Shown piece by piece: positions 39,578-48,547 of a stretch of DNA of 64,000 nt. Source of the stretch: Pseudoxanthomonas koreensis_A (lineage in GTDB: Bacteria; Pseudomonadota; Gammaproteobacteria; Xanthomonadales; Xanthomonadaceae). The translations under genes were made by a program, and so were the position numbers. Position 1 is the stretch's first letter. Each line of letters starts with the position of its first letter. A model generated the notes under the pieces. It searched no databases, was not told the origin of the DNA, and saw only the letters and a list, made by a program, of their open reading frames with translations. The DNA is taken from assembly GCF_041890415.1 (NCBI RefSeq), contig NZ_CP169056.1:310001-374000 (forward strand), written 5' to 3'.

Positions 39578-40589
39578 CGGATTGGTCGTCACGCGGGAGG
39601 ATGACCTCGTAGTCGATCTGCCAGGGCGGGCCGCCGACGGCGAGCGGTGTCAGGCGCCAGTGCGCAAGCCTTTTGGCGCCAAAACGGCGATCACGCAGGA
39701 TAAGGTTGCCGGATATGTTTGGAAAGAGGGTCAGGCTCTCTTCCATGAACGGCGCGATCGGGAAGGCCTCCCGCAGGGTCCAGAACGAGGTGATCGGCAT
39801 TGTCCGGCGCATGGCCACCAGCCGCTGCGCGTGCTCGCGGTTCATTCCGGGGATCATTTCCAGCACCTCCACCGGCGCGGTGTTGAGGTTGATCGTGGCA
39901 CCGCGGGTAGTGGTCAGCGTACGCAGCAGCTGGCCGTCGTCCATCTCCTCCAGCAACCCGTCCCAGCCCAGGATGCGGCGGAATTCCAGCGGCGTGGCCA
40001 CCGCGCGGTTGGTCGGCGGGGTGCGTCCGGCCTTGAGGTAGTCCTCGCGTTCGGCGCCGCCAAGCCGGTGCAGCGAGTCCGGGTCCTGGTAATCCAGGCG
40101 CTTGGCATCCAGTTCGTTCCAGCTGGCCGAGGGCGCGCCGCGGGACGCATAGAACGCGTGGATGATGCTCGACGACATCCAGTTCGGATTCAGCAGCCCG
40201 CGGTCGTCCTGCAGTGCAAACTGCGCATCGCCCAGCCCCGCGTAGAACGAGCCGTCCAGCCGGATCTCGTTGCCCAGGGGCAGGGCATGGCGGCCCTCGT
40301 CGTCGCCATCGAGCATGGCCAGGGTCACCGGCGGGGTGGGTACCGGCACCAGCCCGCCGATGTTGCGGCGCTGGGTTGCCAGCATGTAAAGCACGGTGTC
40401 GCCGGTCGAGCGCATGTCCAGATCGCCCTGGAACCGGTCGATCTCGTCCTGCGCCTCGGCCACCGCGCGGCTGCCGGAGGCCGCCACTGCGCCGGCCAGC
40501 AGGGTCAGCACCACCAGCAGGGTCAGCACGATCACCAGGACAAAGCCGCCCTGGCGCTGCATCGTGCGGCGCGGCGGCCTAATAGTCAT
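39495..40589 (-). CDS. gspK: Type II secretion minor pseudopilin GspK
   Basis: About 364 residues. A prepilin-like N-terminus QRQGGFVLVIVLTLLVVLTLL gives cleavage after GG; the Glu5 of other pilins is absent, as is normal for GspK. The large globular domain includes the helix-hairpin-helix-like insert INLNTAPVEVLEMIPGMNREHAQRLV. It caps the pseudopilus tip with GspI and GspJ. The start may be ATG 40589 (11-base overlap with gspJ) or the ATG at 40562, which gives a shorter leader peptide. Confidence 0.88.
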   Translation of the reverse strand: MTIRPPRRTMQRQGGFVLVIVLTLLVVLTLLAGAVAASGSRAVAEAQDEIDRFQGDLDMRSTGDTVLYMLATQRRNIGGLVPVPTPPVTLAMLDGDDEGRHALPLGNEIRLDGSFYAGLGDAQFALQDDRGLLNPNWMSSSIIHAFYASRGAPSASWNELDAKRLDYQDPDSLHRLGGAEREDYLKAGRTPPTNRAVATPLEFRRILGWDGLLEEMDDGQLLRTLTTTRGATINLNTAPVEVLEMIPGMNREHAQRLVAMRRTMPITSFWTLREAFPIAPFMEESLTLFPNISGNLILRDRRFGAKRLAHWRLTPLAVGGPPWQIDYEVILPRDDQSDDAVAEATATPLLAPQDAAGDRIEPPA

Positions 40590-41163
40590 CGTCGGGCTCA
40601 TACAGCACGCGGATGGGGTTGCGGATGCCGACGATGCGCGCGCTCCACAGGCGCTGTTGGCCGGTGTCGCTGTCCAGGCGCAGCACCACCCCTGACGGCA
40701 GGTGGTCATGCAGGCCCAGCGCAGGCGGCCATTGCGGGTGGAACCTGCCCTCCTTGTCCAGGTACGCGAACTCGGCATTGGAGGCCCGGTCCAGCGGCAG
40801 CACCAGCGGATGCCCGGCCTCGTCCAGTTCCAGGCGCACCACGCCCGCGGAGGACACGGCCTTCCATGTCACCGGCGTGGCGCCGCCCTGCGAGTCGAGC
40901 AGGGGCTGCAAGGTGACACCGGCAAAGCCCGTTGCATCGCCGGAAAACTCTTCGTCCTCCACCGGCACCAGTGCACGCACCGACGATTCCAGCCAGCTGC
41001 GCGCCAACGTGGCCTGGCGCGTCTGCGCGTTGAGGCCGTTGATCGCCGCGTCCGCGCGCCGCCATTGCCCCAGCGACTGGAACCCGATCGCCAGCGCCAT
41101 GCCGGCGATGATCAGCACCACCAGCATCTCCAGCAGGGTCAGGCCTGCCGCGCGCCGGGCCAT
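40579..41163 (-). CDS. gspJ: Type II secretion minor pseudopilin GspJ
   Basis: A 194-residue pseudopilin with leader MARRAAG and the methylation/cleavage site AAG|LTLLEMLVVLIIAGMALA, with Glu5 present. The C-terminal domain follows the GspJ pattern with late VLRLDSDTGQQRLWSARIVGI. Part of the tip complex with GspI and GspK. Its ATG shares one base with the gspI stop. Confidence 0.88.
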   Translation of the reverse strand: MARRAAGLTLLEMLVVLIIAGMALAIGFQSLGQWRRADAAINGLNAQTRQATLARSWLESSVRALVPVEDEEFSGDATGFAGVTLQPLLDSQGGATPVTWKAVSSAGVVRLELDEAGHPLVLPLDRASNAEFAYLDKEGRFHPQWPPALGLHDHLPSGVVLRLDSDTGQQRLWSARIVGIRNPIRVLYEPDDDY

Positions 41164-41597
41164 CAGTCCAGCTCCAGGTTCGGTGGCCGGGCCACTTCCC
41201 AGCCGGTTCGTCGCAGGTCGAACTGGCGCACCATGCGCCCGTCGCGCAATACCTCCACGTCCATCTGGTAGAGGATGAAGTCGAACTGGGTGGGCATGCC
41301 AATGCGGCTCAGGCCAGGCCTGCGCTCGGTCAGCGCCTGCGAGCGCCAGCGCACGGTGAGTGGGGCGGCGATGCGCTCGCCGTCGGGCTCGGCCATCGGG
41401 TTGATGTCCTCCACCAGGGCCAGTGCCGCGCGCGCGTCCTCGATCGCATGCGCCTGCGCCTGCGCCCGGTTCAGCGCCATGGTGGAGGTGGACAGCCAGC
41501 TGTACAGCGCCAGCAGGGCGGTGGCCATGATCACCATGGCCACGATCGCCTCCAGCAAGGTGAACCCGTCCTGGGCCGCGCGCCCGTGCCGGCTCAT
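41163..41597 (-). CDS. gspI: Type II secretion minor pseudopilin GspI
   Basis: A 144-residue pseudopilin: leader MSRHGRAAQDG, cleavage before FTLLEAIVAMVIMATALLALYSW with Glu5, and a short globular domain containing LTVRWRSQALTERRP. The ATG overlaps the gspH stop by 4 bases. It nucleates the pseudopilus tip with GspJ and GspK. Confidence 0.88.
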   Translation of the reverse strand: MSRHGRAAQDGFTLLEAIVAMVIMATALLALYSWLSTSTMALNRAQAQAHAIEDARAALALVEDINPMAEPDGERIAAPLTVRWRSQALTERRPGLSRIGMPTQFDFILYQMDVEVLRDGRMVRQFDLRRTGWEVARPPNLELD

Positions 41598-42064
41598 GTG
41601 CTGCCCGTGCCCGCCGGCTCCTGCAACACCCGGCAGAACGGCGCCTCGATGCGGAACGGCAGTACCTGCCGGCGCGTGTGCAGGATGCCCTCGGCGTCCG
41701 AGCAGGCCCCGTTGGCGCGCACGCTCAGCGGAACCTGCATCTGCAGCCGCCAGCCGCCGGGCAGCGGCACCAGGTCGGCGTCGCCAGCCGTGGTGCCGGC
41801 TTCCGCATCGGCCGCGGCCAGGGTGTCGGGCTGGTCTTCGCTGCCGGGCTCGGCTCCGGCCGCCACCAACTGCAGTGCGCGCCCCTCGTTGCGTGCGCGC
41901 AGCGACAGCGCGGCGATGGTCTGCATCACCCGTTCCACCTCGTCGGCCTCGCGCCAGCTCGCGATCATGCGGTAGCCCGCCGGCGCCACCATGCTCGTGG
42001 CCAGGGCCAACAGTGCCACCACCACCAGCATTTCCAGCAGCGTGTAGCCCCGGGGCGGGATCAT
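41594..42064 (-). CDS. gspH: Type II secretion minor pseudopilin GspH
   Basis: A 156-residue pseudopilin with a very short leader (MIPPRG) and cleavage before YTLLEMLVVVALLALATSMVAP, Glu5 present; Tyr replaces the usual Phe at +1. Globular part with two cysteines (GACSDAEG and APFCRVLQ). The ATG overlaps the gspG stop by 4 bases. GspH links the tip complex to the GspG shaft. Confidence 0.85.
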   Translation of the reverse strand: MIPPRGYTLLEMLVVVALLALATSMVAPAGYRMIASWREADEVERVMQTIAALSLRARNEGRALQLVAAGAEPGSEDQPDTLAAADAEAGTTAGDADLVPLPGGWRLQMQVPLSVRANGACSDAEGILHTRRQVLPFRIEAPFCRVLQEPAGTGST

Positions 42065-42516
42065 TGGGTGGGCAGTTGGCCGATGTCGGCGTCGTGGCCC
42101 TCGCCGCCGGCCTGGCCGTCGGAACCAAAGGAATACAAGGTGAAAGCGTGGTTGCCCGACGGACGCGGCGAGTACTGGTAGGGATTGCCCCAGGGGTCCG
42201 GCGGCAGGCCGTCCTCCAGGTACGGGCCCTGCCAGCGCTGCGCCGCGGTCTGGTCGCCCGGCGGCGTCACCAGCAACTGCAGCCCCTCTTCCTGCGAAGG
42301 AAAGCGGCCCATGTCCAGGCGCATCGTTTCCAGCGCCCCGCGCAGCATCCGCACCTGGGTCTGGGCGGTCTGCACCTTGGCCTTGTCGGCCTGGCGGAAC
42401 AGGCGCGGGCCGACCAGCCCCATGATCAGGCCGATGATGACCAGCACCACGATCATTTCCAGCAGCGTGAAGCCGCGTGCGGCGCGACGGGAAGGGGGTG
42501 CAGGGCGCTTGTACAT
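42061..42516 (-). CDS. gspG: Type II secretion major pseudopilin GspG
   Basis: A 151-residue major pseudopilin: leader MYKRPAPPSRRAARG, cleavage before FTLLEMIVVLVIIGLIMGLVGPRLF, then the standard GspG domain (ALETMRLDMGRFPSQEEGLQLLV, GPYLEDGLPPDPWGNPYQY, YSFGSDGQAGGEGHDADI), which contains the calcium site. ATG 42516 was preferred over an upstream in-frame GTG at 42537 because it gives a normal leader. It is the first gene of the minus arm of the T2SS and is divergent from the export permease. Confidence 0.93.
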   Translation of the reverse strand: MYKRPAPPSRRAARGFTLLEMIVVLVIIGLIMGLVGPRLFRQADKAKVQTAQTQVRMLRGALETMRLDMGRFPSQEEGLQLLVTPPGDQTAAQRWQGPYLEDGLPPDPWGNPYQYSPRPSGNHAFTLYSFGSDGQAGGEGHDADIGQLPTQ

Positions 42517-42652
42517 GCGGCAGGTCCGGTGGATCACTAGAGGCGCGTGATTCTAGCGCTCCGGGAGCCGGCTTGCCGGCGGCTGCGGATACCGGAATCG
42601 CGGGGTTCAGCGACCGCCCTGCTACCCTTCGCGCTTTTCCTGAATGCACACA
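42517..42652. promoter_or_regulatory. Divergent control region between gspG and the export permease
   Basis: 136 bases hold both 5' ends. Elements seen: an inverted repeat CTAGA (42537-42541) / TCTAG (42552-42556) around ggcgcgtgat, and a GCCGGC-tt-GCCGGC hairpin at about 42569-42582. No sigma-70 pair with good spacing was found for either direction. The CTAGA/TCTAG dyad touches the gspG start and could be an operator for the minus arm. Confidence 0.35.
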
Positions 42653-43456
42653 ATGTCCATCACCGCTCCCCGGCGCCTGGCCGAGCTGGCCTCCCTGTGG
42701 CACACCCTGGTCGCCCAGGACCTGGCCGTGCGTTACCGCGGCACCCTGCTGGGCCGGGTCTGGCCGGTGCTGATGCCGTTGCTGATGCTGGCCCTGTTCG
42801 GCTTCATGTTCGGCGTGATCTTCAGGTCGCGCTGGCCCGGGGTGGCCGAGGATGACCACCTGGGCTTCATCCTCAACCTGTTCACCGGGCTGCTGGTGCA
42901 TGGCGTGCTGGCCGAGGCGCTGGGGCAGGCGCCCACGCTGATGCAGCGCAACAGCAACTTCGTGCGCAAGATGGTGTTCCCGCTGCCGGTGCTGGTGGCG
43001 GTGCCGATTGGCGCGGCCCTGGTGCATGCGGCCATCGGCTTCGTGCTGCTGGTGGTGATCAATGCGCTGTTCAGCAGCGGCCTGCACCTGTCCGCGCTGG
43101 CGGTGCCGCTGGTGCTGGTGCCCTACCTGGTGATGCTGTACGGGCTGTCGCTGGTGTTCGCCGCGCTGGGCGTGTACATCCGCGACCTGGGCCAGGTGGC
43201 GGGCGTGCTGGTCACCGCGATGCTGTTTACCGGTGCGGTGTTCTTCCCTGCCGACCGGGTGCCCGCCGCACTGGCAAGCGTGGTCCACTTCAACCCCATC
43301 ACCTGGCCCATCGACGCGGTGCGTGGCTGCCTGCTGCGTGGGCAATGGCCCGACCCGCTGGCCTTCGGCCTCTATTCGCTCGTGGCGGTGGCCGTGCTGC
43401 TGGCCGGGCTGTGGATCTTCTCGGTCCTGCGTCGCGGCTTTGCCGACCTGCTGTAG
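42653..43456 (+). CDS. ABC-2 type polysaccharide export permease (Wzm-like)
   Basis: A 267-residue inner-membrane protein with six predicted helices, the ABC2_membrane pattern of Wzm/KpsM: N-terminal amphipathic part (LAELASLWHTLVAQDLAVRYRGTLLGRVWPVLMPLLMLALFGFMF), a cytoplasmic loop NSNFVRKMVFPLP, and the terminal FNPITWPIDAVRGCLL. It exports O-antigen or capsule chains across the inner membrane together with a Wzt-type ATPase. No ATPase gene is adjacent; the only fitting partner is at 51160-52464, 7.7 kb away. It sits between two divergent arms of the type II secretion system, 76 bases before gspE. ATG 42644 is an alternative start. Confidence 0.88.
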   Translation: MSITAPRRLAELASLWHTLVAQDLAVRYRGTLLGRVWPVLMPLLMLALFGFMFGVIFRSRWPGVAEDDHLGFILNLFTGLLVHGVLAEALGQAPTLMQRNSNFVRKMVFPLPVLVAVPIGAALVHAAIGFVLLVVINALFSSGLHLSALAVPLVLVPYLVMLYGLSLVFAALGVYIRDLGQVAGVLVTAMLFTGAVFFPADRVPAALASVVHFNPITWPIDAVRGCLLRGQWPDPLAFGLYSLVAVAVLLAGLWIFSVLRRGFADLL

Positions 43457-43532
43457 CCGCGCCGGTGGCCGCGACACCCCCGCGCCGATGTACCACAATG
43501 CCGTTTCCCGACTTCCAGGCCCCTGCATCGCG

Positions 43533-45245
43533 ATGAACGCCATCCCCGCACCGCTGGATTCTCCGCTGCTGCTGGGCCAGCTGCTGCTGCAGCGCGGCGC
43601 GATCCGCCCGGCCGACCTGGAGCGCGCGCTGGAGCTGCAACAGGAGGTCGGCGGCCGCATCGGCAGCCTGTTGATCCGCATCGGCGCGCTGTCCGAGGAC
43701 CAGTTGATCGATGCCCTGTCGCTGCAGCTTGGCCTGCCGGTGGCCGGGCGCGACCTGGCGCTGCCGGCGGGGCTGGCCGACTGGCGCATGCCTGGCGGCG
43801 CCGAGCCCGGGCTGGACTGGCTGCAGGATCGCGAAGTGTTGCTGTGGGAAGACGGCGACGGCCATGCCTGGTGCGCATGCCGCGACCCGCAGGATCCGGC
43901 GCTGCTCGAAGCGCTTGCCTACCTGTGGCCGCAGCGCGCGGTCCGCATGGCGCTGGCGCCGGGCCAGTTGCTGGAACGCACCCTCGATGCCCTGGTCCAG
44001 GAGCAGCGCGGTGGCGGCGCATGGGGCGGCGACGACGTGCGCCACCTGCGCGAGCTGGCCGAGGAGGCGCCAGTGGTGGAACTGGTCAACAGCCTGCTGG
44101 CCCAGGCGGTGGAGCAGCGCGCCTCGGACATCCATCTTGAGCCGGAAGAAAACCAGTTCGTGGTGCGCTTCCGCATCGATGGCGTGCTGTACTCGCGCCT
44201 GCGCCTGCCGCGCGAGCGCTTCAACGCGGTGGCCTCGCGCCTCAAATTGCTTTCCGGCATGGACATCGCCGAGCGCCGCCTGCCGCAGGATGGCCGCCTC
44301 AGCGTGCGTGCCAGCGGCCAGGCGATGGACGTGCGCGCCTCGGCCCTGCCCGGCGTGCACGGCGAGTCCATCGTCCTGCGCCTGCTGCCCAAGGAGCGCA
44401 AGGACCTGGGCCTGGAGCGGCTGGGCATGGCGCCGGACCACCTGGCCATCCTGCAGGGCTGGAGCCGCGAGGCGCACGGTATCGTCCTGGTCACCGGCCC
44501 TACCGGCTCGGGCAAGTCCACCACCCTGTACGCGACCCTCGCGGCCAGCAACGACGGCATGAAGAAGATCATCACCGTCGAGGATCCGGTGGAGTTCCAG
44601 TTGCCGGGCATCACCCAGATCCAGACCCAGGCCGAGATCGGCCTCAACTTCGCCAGCGTGCTGCGCTCGATCCTGCGCCAGGACCCGGACGTGATCATGG
44701 TCGGCGAAATCCGCGACCGCGAAACCGCCGAGATCGCCATCCAGTCCGCGCTCACCGGCCACCTGGTGCTGTCCACGGTGCATACCAATGACGCGCTTGC
44801 CGCCTTCACCCGCCTGATCGACATGGGCGTGGAGCCCTTCCTGGTCGCCACTCCGCTCAAGGGTGTGCAGGCCCAGCGCCTGGTGCGCCGGCTGTGCCCG
44901 CATTGCGCGCGGCCGGCGCAGGTATTGCCCGGCGATGGCCTGGTGGACGAGACCGGGCAGTGGGTGGCGCGCGTGTTCGGTGCCGACGCAGCGCCCGCGC
45001 AATGGATGGAAGCGGTGGGTTGCGCGCGTTGCCAGAACACCGGCTACCAGGGCCGCATCGGCATCTACGAGCTGGTGCCGGTGGACGAGGCCATGCAGCA
45101 GGCGGTTGTCTCCGGCGCCACCCACCAGCAGTTGCGGGCCATGGCGCGCGAGCGCGGCTTCCGTTTCCTGCGCGAGGATGGCCTGCTCAAGGCGTGGCAG
45201 GGCGTGACCACCGTGGATGAAGTGCTGCGGGTCACGGCGGTCTGA
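43533..45245 (+). CDS. gspE: Type II secretion ATPase GspE
   Basis: A 570-residue cytoplasmic ATPase. The N-terminal GspE_N/MshEN-like domain (about 1-150) binds GspL. The C-terminal motor has Walker A GPTGSGKSTTLYA, Asp box TVEDPVEFQL, Walker B VIMVGEIRDRETAEIA and His box LSTVHTNDA. A tetra-cysteine zinc element is complete (LCPHCARP and GCARCQNTG). Its stop overlaps the gspF ATG by one base. In Xanthomonas xpsE and xpsF also lead the cluster, but there the other genes follow in the same direction; here they are divergent. Confidence 0.94.
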   Translation: MNAIPAPLDSPLLLGQLLLQRGAIRPADLERALELQQEVGGRIGSLLIRIGALSEDQLIDALSLQLGLPVAGRDLALPAGLADWRMPGGAEPGLDWLQDREVLLWEDGDGHAWCACRDPQDPALLEALAYLWPQRAVRMALAPGQLLERTLDALVQEQRGGGAWGGDDVRHLRELAEEAPVVELVNSLLAQAVEQRASDIHLEPEENQFVVRFRIDGVLYSRLRLPRERFNAVASRLKLLSGMDIAERRLPQDGRLSVRASGQAMDVRASALPGVHGESIVLRLLPKERKDLGLERLGMAPDHLAILQGWSREAHGIVLVTGPTGSGKSTTLYATLAASNDGMKKIITVEDPVEFQLPGITQIQTQAEIGLNFASVLRSILRQDPDVIMVGEIRDRETAEIAIQSALTGHLVLSTVHTNDALAAFTRLIDMGVEPFLVATPLKGVQAQRLVRRLCPHCARPAQVLPGDGLVDETGQWVARVFGADAAPAQWMEAVGCARCQNTGYQGRIGIYELVPVDEAMQQAVVSGATHQQLRAMARERGFRFLREDGLLKAWQGVTTVDEVLRVTAV

Positions 45246-46450
45246 TGGCGAGCTACCGGTTCAAGGCGGTCAACGCCGAGGGCGCGCGCCTGGACGGCCA
45301 GGTCGCCGCCGAGGGCGAGCGCGAGGCCGCACGCCTGCTGGAGCGTCGCGGCCTGTCGGTGCTGGCCCTGGAGCCGGCATCGGCCGCCGCGCCGCGCACC
45401 GGTCTGCGCCGCGGCCGCCGGTTGAAGGACCGTGACATCGTGCTGGCCCTGCACGAGCTGGCCACCCTGCTCATGGCGGGCGTGGCCCTGGCCGAGGCGG
45501 TGGCCGCGCAATCGCGCTCGGCCCATCATCCGCGGCTGCTGGCCGCGTTCGAGGCGGTGTCCACCGGCCTGCGCCAGGGCCAGCCGTTCTCGCAGTCGCT
45601 GCTCGATACCGGCCTGCCATTGCCGCCCTACGTTGGCACCCTGGTGCGCAGCGGCGAGAAGGCCGGGCAGTTGGGCAAGGCCCTGCAGGACGCCGTGCTG
45701 CAGTTGGAATACGACCTGCAGGTACGTGGCGAGATCCGCCAAGCACTGACCTATCCGGCCGTGCTGGTGACCGCCGGCATTGCCGCGGTGGTGTTGATGT
45801 TCACCTTCGTCGTGCCCAAGTTCGCGGCCCTGCTCAGCCGCGCCGACGACCTGCCCTGGCTGGGCTGGGCCGTGCTCAGCACCGGCATGTTCGCGCGCCA
45901 GTACTGGTGGCTGCTGCTGCTTGGCCTGCTGGCGGTTGGCGTGGTGGTGTGGCGCCTGCTGCGTGACCCGGTCGCGCGCGCGCGCGGGTACGAACGCCTT
46001 GAACGCCTGCCGGTCATCGGCACCTGGCGGGTCGAATCGGAAACCGCCGCCTGGGCGCGCATCCTGGCCACCCTGCTGGGCAACCGCGTGCCGCTGCTCG
46101 ATGCTCTCGCACTGGCGCAGGCCGGCGTGCGTGCGCCCGGGCGGCGTGCCCGGCTGGAGGAGGTGTCGCGCAACGTGCGTGCCGGCGCCACCCTGGCCGA
46201 CTCGCTGGAAGAGCAGGCCACCCTCACCGCCACCGGCTACAACCTGGTGCGCGTGGGCGAGCGCTCGGGTGAGCTGCCGGCCATGCTGCGCTCGCTGGCG
46301 CGGTTGTGCGAGGACTCCGGCCGCACCCGCATGAAGCAGTTCCTGGCTTTGCTGGAGCCGGTGGCCATCCTGCTGATCGGCTCGGTGATCGGCGTGATCA
46401 TGATCGGCATCATCCTGGCCATCACCAGCGCCAATGACATCGTGCTGTAG
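45245..46450 (+). CDS. gspF: Type II secretion inner-membrane platform protein GspF
   Basis: A 401-residue polytopic protein with two T2SSF domains (about 70-190 and 270-395) and three helices (about 167-190, 220-240, 372-395). Family motifs: LATLLMAGVALAEAV, VRSGEKAGQLGKALQ, ILATLLGNRVPLLDAL and VRVGERSGELPAML. It forms the central platform driven by GspE. One-base overlap with gspE. The transcript then meets a 444-base gap. Confidence 0.94.
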   Translation: MASYRFKAVNAEGARLDGQVAAEGEREAARLLERRGLSVLALEPASAAAPRTGLRRGRRLKDRDIVLALHELATLLMAGVALAEAVAAQSRSAHHPRLLAAFEAVSTGLRQGQPFSQSLLDTGLPLPPYVGTLVRSGEKAGQLGKALQDAVLQLEYDLQVRGEIRQALTYPAVLVTAGIAAVVLMFTFVVPKFAALLSRADDLPWLGWAVLSTGMFARQYWWLLLLGLLAVGVVVWRLLRDPVARARGYERLERLPVIGTWRVESETAAWARILATLLGNRVPLLDALALAQAGVRAPGRRARLEEVSRNVRAGATLADSLEEQATLTATGYNLVRVGERSGELPAMLRSLARLCEDSGRTRMKQFLALLEPVAILLIGSVIGVIMIGIILAITSANDIVL

Positions 46451-46894
46451 TGCCCGGCTTCGGCAGCATGAGCAGCTCGTGGCGCGGGGCCTGAACGGGT
46501 CATGGGGCCGCCTTAACCGTGAGCAGGGCCTGGTCCGGGAAGTGCTTGATCTGCATGTCCGCCTGCGCCAAGGTAGGCGGTCCGGCGCCTCGGGCAATGG
46601 GAGTCAGCGTTTGTCGGCACCGTCGGCGCGTGCCTTCCCACTGCCCGATGTGGTGCAAGGCCGTGCACGGCGGCATGGCATTCCCCTTGACGGTCTGGTA
46701 AGGCCCGGTTAACGTTCCGCCGTAGCTTGCGGTCTGAAGGGTCCGGGGAGATGGATTTTTCGTCTTGAAGGGTTCACGGAAGCGACCGGTTGCCAGAGGG
46801 CTAGCCCGACGGTACCGGGGATAGCAGGTAACCGGTAAGAGCTACTCGCAGTAACTAAATTTAGTTGCCTAAAACCTCAATGGAGTTGATTCAT
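46451..46894 (+). promoter_or_regulatory. Promoter and long structured leader of the surface-protein gene
   Basis: 444 bases without a gene. A promoter TTGACG (46687-46692), 17-base spacer, TAACGT (46710-46715) predicts a leader near 175 nt. The leader contains a 10-bp stem ACCGGTTGCC (46785-46794) / GGTAACCGGT (46827-46836) enclosing GGGCTAGCCC, then an exact 14-base palindrome AACTAAATTTAGTT (46853-46866), and GGAG (46882-46885) 9 bases before the ATG. Long structured leaders are common for very abundant surface proteins. Nothing is recognised in 46451-46680. Confidence 0.6.
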
Positions 46895-48496
46895 ATGACG
46901 AAGTTCAACAAGAGCCTGCTGACCGCGGCCGTGGTGGGTGCTCTGGCACTCCCGGCAGTGGCTTCGGCGGCCGACCTGTCCTACGTGGCGGGCAAGCAGA
47001 TCTCGTTCGCCAAGGACCTGATCGTCAACGACGGCACCACCATCTACACCGCCAACGGCCTGCGCCTGACGGCGGAAGGTCCCGATGCCGTGCGTCTGGG
47101 CACGGTCGCCGGCGACGACGTCACCGTCAAGGTCACCCTGACCAATGGCGCCAGGTTCGACACCACCGCCGATGCCCCGACCCTGGTCGCCGGCTTCCTG
47201 GAAGGCGTGCAGACCGGCGGTGCTCCCGTTGCGCTGGGTGCCGGTCCCACCATCGTCGGTACTCCGTACTACTCCACCAGCGGTCAGGAGCTGAACTTCA
47301 CCTACACCGCCTCTGGTGCCGGTGTCCTCGGCGCTGCCGGTGATTACTTCCTGGAGCTGAACAGCCTGCAGATCACCAACCTGGTGCAGGGCCTGTTCAA
47401 CGGCTCCAGCGTCGGTGCGGAAATCACCGTGCAGAACTCGCTCGGCCAGCAGATCCTGGCGTCCAGCGCCACCATTGCCACCTCGAAGTGGGGCCTGGCT
47501 GTTTCGTCCGACCCGACTCAGGGTGACACCGCCGCCACCATCGACGTGGGTTCCTCGCCGCGCAAGACCCTGTTCTCCAGCACCGGTGGCGTGGGCGTGG
47601 CTGATGCCACCCTGTTCAACGCCGGCGAGCTGACCGTCGACATCGCCACGGCCGTGCCGATTGGCGGCGGTGCCGAGACCTACATCAACAACTACAGTGC
47701 CGTGGCTGCCACGCCTCAGTACAACATTGTTGCCACCGCCGACATCACCGTGACCGTCACCGGTACCGACCTGTCCGCGTTCGATGGCGGCCACGTGTGG
47801 CTGGACCAGGCTGCCGGCTGCGCCAGCGGCGTGGACCTGGCCGGTACCGTCAGTGGCGACACCGCCACGTTCACCAGCAACGCCAGCGATCCGCTGTGGG
47901 CCAGCGTGACCGGCGCTCCTCCGGGCCCCTCGTCCGTCTACGTGTGCTTCGAAGCCCATGACGACGTCGAGCTGGTTGCCCAGGAACTGGCGGGCAGCGT
48001 CTCGGTGGCCTACAACCTGCCGACCCAGCGCGTCGATCCGCCGGCTGCTGCGTTCGCGCTGCTGCCGCTGCGTCTGAACGGCACCACCCTGTACTTCCAG
48101 AACGTGAACCCGGGTGACAACCCGACCGCCCAGTCGTTCCTGCGTCTGACCAACAACAACTCGCAGATCTGCCCGGTCACCATCGACGCCAAGGACGATG
48201 CTGGCCTGCTGAGCGACGAGGTCAACCTGGTCCTGCAGCCGCACGCTTCGGCCCAGCTGAACACCACGTTCCTGGATTCCGGTTCGTACCCGGCTGGCCT
48301 GGTGGCCAACACTGGCGCCACCGGTGCGCTGGGTGACGGCTCGGGCAAGTGGTTCGTCCGCGTCACCGCCGAGTGCTCCAACTTCTGGGGTTCGGCGCTG
48401 AACCGCAACAACGAGACCGGCACGGTCACCAACCTGACCCACGACGAAGGCGTGGGCAACCACTGGCTGACCCCGGGCACCAAGCTGAACCCGTAA
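46895..48496 (+). CDS. Secreted surface protein, S-layer-like candidate
   Basis: A 533-residue protein with a clear signal peptide (MTKFNKSLLTAAVVGALALPAVASA, cleavage after about 25). The mature part is rich in Thr, Ala, Gly, Val, Asn and Ser, poor in Lys and Arg, and looks all-beta, with repeats of the type TVKVTLTNGARFD, TVDIATAVPIGG and ITVTVTGTDLSAFDGGHVWLD. Few cysteines (GCASGVD, VYVCFEAH, QICPVT, AECSNF) suggest disulfides. No autotransporter barrel, LPXTG, PEP-CTERM or T1SS nonapeptide repeats were seen. It is adjacent to gspE-gspF and has its own promoter, long leader and strong terminator, as expected for an abundant protein. S-layer identity and T2SS export are inferences from these traits. 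Confidence 0.75.
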   Translation: MTKFNKSLLTAAVVGALALPAVASAADLSYVAGKQISFAKDLIVNDGTTIYTANGLRLTAEGPDAVRLGTVAGDDVTVKVTLTNGARFDTTADAPTLVAGFLEGVQTGGAPVALGAGPTIVGTPYYSTSGQELNFTYTASGAGVLGAAGDYFLELNSLQITNLVQGLFNGSSVGAEITVQNSLGQQILASSATIATSKWGLAVSSDPTQGDTAATIDVGSSPRKTLFSSTGGVGVADATLFNAGELTVDIATAVPIGGGAETYINNYSAVAATPQYNIVATADITVTVTGTDLSAFDGGHVWLDQAAGCASGVDLAGTVSGDTATFTSNASDPLWASVTGAPPGPSSVYVCFEAHDDVELVAQELAGSVSVAYNLPTQRVDPPAAAFALLPLRLNGTTLYFQNVNPGDNPTAQSFLRLTNNNSQICPVTIDAKDDAGLLSDEVNLVLQPHASAQLNTTFLDSGSYPAGLVANTGATGALGDGSGKWFVRVTAECSNFWGSALNRNNETGTVTNLTHDEGVGNHWLTPGTKLNP

Positions 48497-48547
48497 TCGG
48501 GTAAGGCAAAGGGCTCACCTGCAGCAACATCGCAGGCAAGCAACACG

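Noticed and set aside
42516..42537. GTG start for gspG at 42537
   Set aside because: It adds seven residues (start MIHRTCR) to an already sufficient pilin leader and has no ribosome site; ATG 42516 preferred.
46895..48496. Autotransporter or T1SS-secreted RTX protein
   Set aside because: There is a standard signal peptide, no C-terminal barrel, and no GGxGxD repeats.
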